NCBI GenBank assembly: GCA_029204225.1
Contig: CM055109.1
Location: 21,386,349-21,450,348, forward strand
Source: Diphasiastrum complanatum
Lineage: Eukaryota > Streptophyta > Lycopodiopsida > Lycopodiales > Lycopodiaceae
DNA: 64,000 nt
Direction: 5' to 3'
Shown here: in pieces, positions 60,140 through 64,000 of the stretch
Position numbering within the stretch: position 1 is the stretch's first letter
How the letters are laid out: each line of letters starts with the position of its first letter
The notes under the pieces: model-generated
The model's database searches: none
Told to the model about the DNA's origin: nothing
What the model saw: the letters and a program-made list of their open reading frames with translations, nothing else
Position numbers and translations under genes: made by a program

Positions 60140-60497
60140 TGTTACGAGCTCGTAACCAGTGCCGAACCCTAGAGAACACAGATAGGTCAGATACCACAGT
60201 CAGGGTCGTGTCCAGCGTACATGACCAACAGGGCAAGACAGTGTGAGTAGTGTGCCCCAGCACGGTCCATAGCCATGGCGGGCCTAACACAGCCTAGGGA
60301 CCCTGTCAGCAGGATAGGGCCCCCAGTTGGGTCCCGACGTGCAGTCGGCCACGTCAGTGACACGTGGCCGACACTTGGCAGTAGCATGCTACCAGTCCTC
60401 ACACTGGGCTAGGAGGGGCTTACTCTATATCAGGGAGTAGGCAAGGTTGGGTGGATCAGTTAGTGTTTGCCCTACTGTGGTGTTAGGATCTATTACA
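60140..60497 (+). repeat. 5' LTR of Gypsy element G3
   Basis: A 358-bp segment from TGTTACGAGCTCG to CTATTACA, followed by TGGTATCAGAAT. A TATA-like CTATATCAG lies near 60424. The 3' LTR lies outside the window. Confidence 0.8.
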
Positions 60498-60498
60498 C

Positions 60499-60510
60499 TG
60501 GTATCAGAAT
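60499..60510 (+). other. primer binding site of Gypsy G3
   Basis: TGGTATCAGAAT follows the LTR by one base; the first ten positions match the initiator-Met tRNA type site. Confidence 0.75.
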
Positions 60511-61254
60511 CTCCATCCTAGGGAGTTCAGGACAGCAGTAGAGAAAGCTATCAGAAGATAGGAAGTGTTTCTCAGATTCTCAGAGAGGAATAGAGGAGGA
60601 GGATCGCTGTAGGAGCAGCCTTCAAACTTCTGATTTCCACTGAGAAATCACAGTAGCAAGGAGTCAGATACCAAGTGTAGGTAACTCGCTGAAAAAACAG
60701 CTGTTTCTCACTGAGTTCAGAGGATTCTCTATAGTTTTCCCAGCGAAATTAGAGTAGGAAGAAGCCAGCACCTCCATCGCTGTACAGTCAGAGACCTACT
60801 TCCGATTTCCAGGGAAAAAGTTACTGGTTCTCAGCGAGTTGGAAGCCAAAAAAGAGGAGCAGGGCCAGCGCTGCCAGTGCTTCTGAAAATCTGGTTTTTC
60901 AACAAGTTTTTGGGCCCCAACGTCAGAGATTTGGAGCAAGAGGATTCCTACCAGATCAGCGAGTAGGAGACTTCTGAAATTTCAGAATTCAGAAGGGTTT
61001 TTGGACTTCAGATTTGCCTTTTTGTGGACAAGTTGGATTGCAATCAGACCAGCGACCTACTATCCTCAAAAAACCGGGAAATTTAGCACCGTTTTGAAGC
61101 CTCAAACTGGCATTTTTCGGAACAGCAGGTCTGAAATCTTGGGGAAAAGAGCTGAAACAGCTAAGTCATCTTTCCTTTCCCTTGTACAGTTGTAAATTAG
61201 TCTTTTAGACTTTTTTCCTTCAGAAGTTAAGGTAGCTCTCTTTCAGTTTCGAAG
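60511..61254 (+). other. untranslated leader of Gypsy G3
   Basis: About 740 bp without coding homology between the binding site and gag. Repeated phrases such as CAGCGAGTAGGAG / CTCAGCGAGTTGGA hint at internal duplication. Confidence 0.6.
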
Positions 61255-62697
61255 ATGACCACTCCTCAGGGACCTGATCAACCCCAGGAGAGAGGCTTCG
61301 ACGAACTTGAAACAGAAGCCTTGGCTTACAGAAAAGGGAAGGAACCCATGGAAGTAGAAGAACAGGAACAGTTCGCCGAAGAACTCGACGAACTGGTTAC
61401 CAAGGAGCAGTTCCTCCAATTGGTAACAGAAGTGGATGAACTGAAGCTGGCATTAGCCAATTTCAAGTCCAGTGTGGACGACTCGTTCGCTGAACTCAAA
61501 AACTTGATTTTGAGCTCCGCGAAAGGAAGCCTTCCCTCCACTTCTCAGTTATCCCCTTCTCCACTTCCATCAGTTTCGGGTGAGACTTTACGGTCTCACC
61601 CCAGTGTTTTTAAAGATTTAAAGCCTCCTACTTTTAATGGGGAAGAGAAGGATAGAAATGCAGATATTCTACAAACCTTCCTCAGCAAATGGAAGAACAT
61701 TCATGCTCTTAAACAGACCCCTGACCATTTGCAAGCAATTGAGGCCAGTCTTTCTTTAGGGCCTATGGCCTATAAGTGGTGGTTAAATCTCCAGGAGACT
61801 GGGCAGACTCCCCGGTCATGGAAAGCTTTTGAAGAAGCTTTCCTAAGAGAATTTCTACCAGAGAATGAACTTGATAGAGCCTGGGAAGCCTGGGAAAGAA
61901 CAGTAATGGACAAGTCCCTCATCCAATATATCTCGCAGTATCGAGAGGCAATTTTAAAGATTAAAAATATGGATGACTATCAAAAAATCAGGGGATTTGT
62001 CCGTGGCCTCAAAGATGAATATAAAGTAGAGGTCCAGAGAAACTCGCCTACTACCCTTGAGCAAGCTCTCAGATATGCTCAAATCTATGATGATTCAGTG
62101 GGTAGGAAGAGAGCGAGACAGCAACCACTTTCTGAGCAGCTTCCTCAGAAAGACTTTCAATTTAAAAAGAAATTTTTAAAAAGAAAGAAAGAAGATAAAT
62201 TTAAAGGTGAAGCTCCTCAGAAACGCCCTTCACTCATACAGCCCTTAAAACCAGATGATTTTGAGAAAGCCAAACAAGAACGTTTGTGCTTTGTGTGTAT
62301 GGGCAAGGGACACACAGTCAGACAGTGTCCCAAGGGGCCTTTCACTAAAAAAGATAAGAAAGATAAAAAACAAGTTCATCTTGTTCAGACTGTATGTTTC
62401 CCCAGTGACTCGGCAGCTTCCGAGATCAAAGTGTATCATGAAGATCATGAACACTGTTGCCAGCTGACCTCTGCAATGCTAGCGAGACCCTTCAGCTTTG
62501 GGCCGCATGACCTAGTACGTATGCATGGGAAAGTTGGTAACCAGTCAGTAAGAGTCATGGTTGATGATGGGGCAACCCATAATTTCATCAACCACACCCT
62601 GGTTAAAAAGCTTAAACTACCAGAAGTACCTAGTCAGCATAGTTACATAGTTTCATTAGCTAAGGGTGAAGATAAAAAATATGGGAAACTATGGTAA
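61255..62697 (+). CDS. Gypsy G3 gag plus N-terminal protease
   Basis: Open 480-codon frame, [20 protein letters not shown] at the start. An acidic coiled-coil segment covers about residues 35-90 and a Ser/Pro linker 95-120. The Retrotrans_gag domain covers about 125-285 ([55 protein letters not shown]). A Lys-rich tail leads to an intact zinc knuckle [15 protein letters not shown] near 343-357, then the protease active site [12 protein letters not shown] near 434-445. The frame ends at TAA 62695-62697. Pol continues in the -1 frame from an A6 run (62674-62679), inside the protease domain. That is an odd place for programmed frameshifting, so a single-base indel is more likely. Confidence 0.9.
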   Translation: MTTPQGPDQPQERGFDELETEALAYRKGKEPMEVEEQEQFAEELDELVTKEQFLQLVTEVDELKLALANFKSSVDDSFAELKNLILSSAKGSLPSTSQLSPSPLPSVSGETLRSHPSVFKDLKPPTFNGEEKDRNADILQTFLSKWKNIHALKQTPDHLQAIEASLSLGPMAYKWWLNLQETGQTPRSWKAFEEAFLREFLPENELDRAWEAWERTVMDKSLIQYISQYREAILKIKNMDDYQKIRGFVRGLKDEYKVEVQRNSPTTLEQALRYAQIYDDSVGRKRARQQPLSEQLPQKDFQFKKKFLKRKKEDKFKGEAPQKRPSLIQPLKPDDFEKAKQERLCFVCMGKGHTVRQCPKGPFTKKDKKDKKQVHLVQTVCFPSDSAASEIKVYHEDHEHCCQLTSAMLARPFSFGPHDLVRMHGKVGNQSVRVMVDDGATHNFINHTLVKKLKLPEVPSQHSYIVSLAKGEDKKYGKLW

Positions 62698-64000
62698 GTA
62701 AGTTAAATCTTGGTATTCAGGGGTACCAAGATCAAATAAACTTTCAGATAATGCACCTGGATCGAACAGACATTGTTCTCGGGAGAGATTGGCTCTACAG
62801 TTTAGGACCTTCCCTCCACAGAAACTATCAGGAGAACACCCTCAGCTTTCAGTATAAAGGCCGAGAAATCCAGTTGCATGGGGAGCATGATGTTCCCAAC
62901 AGTCCTATGGTCTGCAGTTCAGAGCTCTGTCAGCTAATCGGAGACGAAGACCATCAGGTATTCTTATGTGACTTTCAGTTTATTCCTGAAGTTTCTATTT
63001 CCAGTTCTATTCAGCAGAAAATCAGTAAATTAGAAACTTTATTGTCTAAATTTAAAGATGTTTTTCCTGAAGATTTGCCACATGGTTTACCACCTAGCAG
63101 AGAGGTAGATCATGTAATAAACCTAGTACCAGGTACAGCACCTGTTTCTAAACCTCCGTATCGGGTCAGCCGAACAGAGGATGAAGAAATAACTAGGCAG
63201 TTAACAGACTATCTTGGGAAAGGCCAAATTCAGACCAGTAGTTCACCATGGGCCTCACCAGTCCTATTGGTGAAAAAGAAAGAGGGGTCTATGCGTCTTT
63301 GCGTAGATTACAGAGCCCTCAATAAAGTCACAATTAAGAATAAATACCCTATGCCTCGAGCAGACGAGTTGTTTGATCAACTCGACGGGGCTAAGTTTTT
63401 CAGTAAAATAGACCTTAGATCGGGATATCATCAAGTCCGTATAAAATCGGAAGATGTCTCGAAAACAGCTTTTAGGACTCGTCACGGTCATTATGAGTTT
63501 AAGGTGATGCCATTTGGGCTCACAAATGCTCCAGCTACCTTTATGACCTTGATGAACAGTGTCCTCAGACCATACTTGGGTAAGTTTGTAGTCGTATTTT
63601 TAGATGACATCCTCGTCTACAGCAAAACGAGGAAGGAGCATCTAAAACACCTCAGAAAGGTGTTTCGACTGCTCAGAAAGCATAAGCTTTATGCTAAACA
63701 ATCCAAGTGTGAATTCTTCGTTGAAGAAGTAGCATATTTGGGTCACATTATCTCTTCAGATGGGATTAAGATGGACCCAAATAAGGTTAAAGCCATACTC
63801 AGTTGGCTGAGACCTCAGAATATTTTGGAACTTCAAATCTTTCTTGGTCTGGCGGGATATTACAGACGATTTGTCAAGGAATATGCTCAGATAGCAGTCC
63901 CTATGACAAATCTCCTTAAGGGGAAGGGAAAGGAGTTCATTTGGGAGTCCGCACAACAGGAGAGCTTTGATGCTCTCAAAAAAGCCTTAGCTACAGCACC
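62676..64000 (+). CDS. Gypsy G3 pol (protease end, RT), open to the window edge
   Basis: From the A6 run onward the frame with codons starting at 62691 is free of stops for about 436 codons. It contains the protease end ([20 protein letters not shown]), a linker, and the [102 protein letters not shown], the catalytic FLDD motif in [16 protein letters not shown] (about 63585-63632), and the thumb [20 protein letters not shown]. The last residues enter the RNase H connection. All RT catalytic Asp positions I can see are present. RNase H, integrase and 3' LTR lie beyond 64000. The copy looks young compared with G1 and G2. Confidence 0.9.

Noticed and set aside
61326-61541. Ser-rich minus-strand ORF within Gypsy G3
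   Set aside because: Antisense shadow of the acidic coiled-coil part of gag.

Overview
The window is nuclear DNA from a land plant with a large, transposon-rich genome. It holds three recognisable host genes separated by kilobases of decayed retrotransposons, AT-rich spacer and simple repeats. The host genes are plant-type: an NFD4/nodulin-like MFS transporter, cytosolic ribosomal protein L23/uL14 with plant exon structure and a telo-box, and a plant LIMR/LMBR1-like membrane protein. Nothing fixes the lineage. A fern, another non-seed plant or a gymnosperm would fit the transposon load and long introns, but that is inference.

Layout. 0-1.4 kb: a decayed unknown minus-strand gene cut by a Copia element. 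1.4-8.7 kb: a nest of Copia fragments, mostly minus strand, with about 1.1-kb LTRs, Met-type primer binding sites and an inverted junction at about 6.39 kb. 8.7-11.6 kb: spacer. 11.6-13.5 kb: intact single-exon MFS gene, minus strand. 13.6-17.2 kb: spacer with a (CT)n tract and minisatellites. 17.2-19.3 kb: Copia gag plus LTR. 19.9-20.15 kb: G/T-rich minisatellite. 21.1-25.5 kb: a heavily mutated plus-strand Gypsy element fused to a Copia 3' fragment (to 26.0 kb), then the C-terminal part of a non-LTR-type reverse transcriptase protein (26.46-27.67 kb). 30.4-33.5 kb: intact four-exon RPL23 gene, minus strand. 37.3-42.5 kb: an internally deleted Copia element inserted in one copy of a 317-bp tandem duplication, so the other copy preserves the empty site. 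43.4-52.2 kb: a decayed Helitron-like region with divergent repeats, a multi-exon gene possibly encoding an RPA-like OB-fold protein, an unrecognised long coiled-coil ORF, and a Helitron Rep N-terminal half without helicase. 52.7-55.2 kb: the first four exons of the LIMR gene. 58.1-60.1 kb: a GC-rich minisatellite and a minus-strand Gypsy gag-protease. 60.14-64 kb: a much better preserved plus-strand Gypsy element running off the window edge.

The most interesting part is 43-52 kb: a Helitron-type module accompanied by a long protein I cannot assign to any family. Second are the quasi-palindromic arrays in three Copia LTRs and the datable Copia insertion with its empty site. No prokaryotic features, CRISPR arrays or tRNA/rRNA genes were seen.
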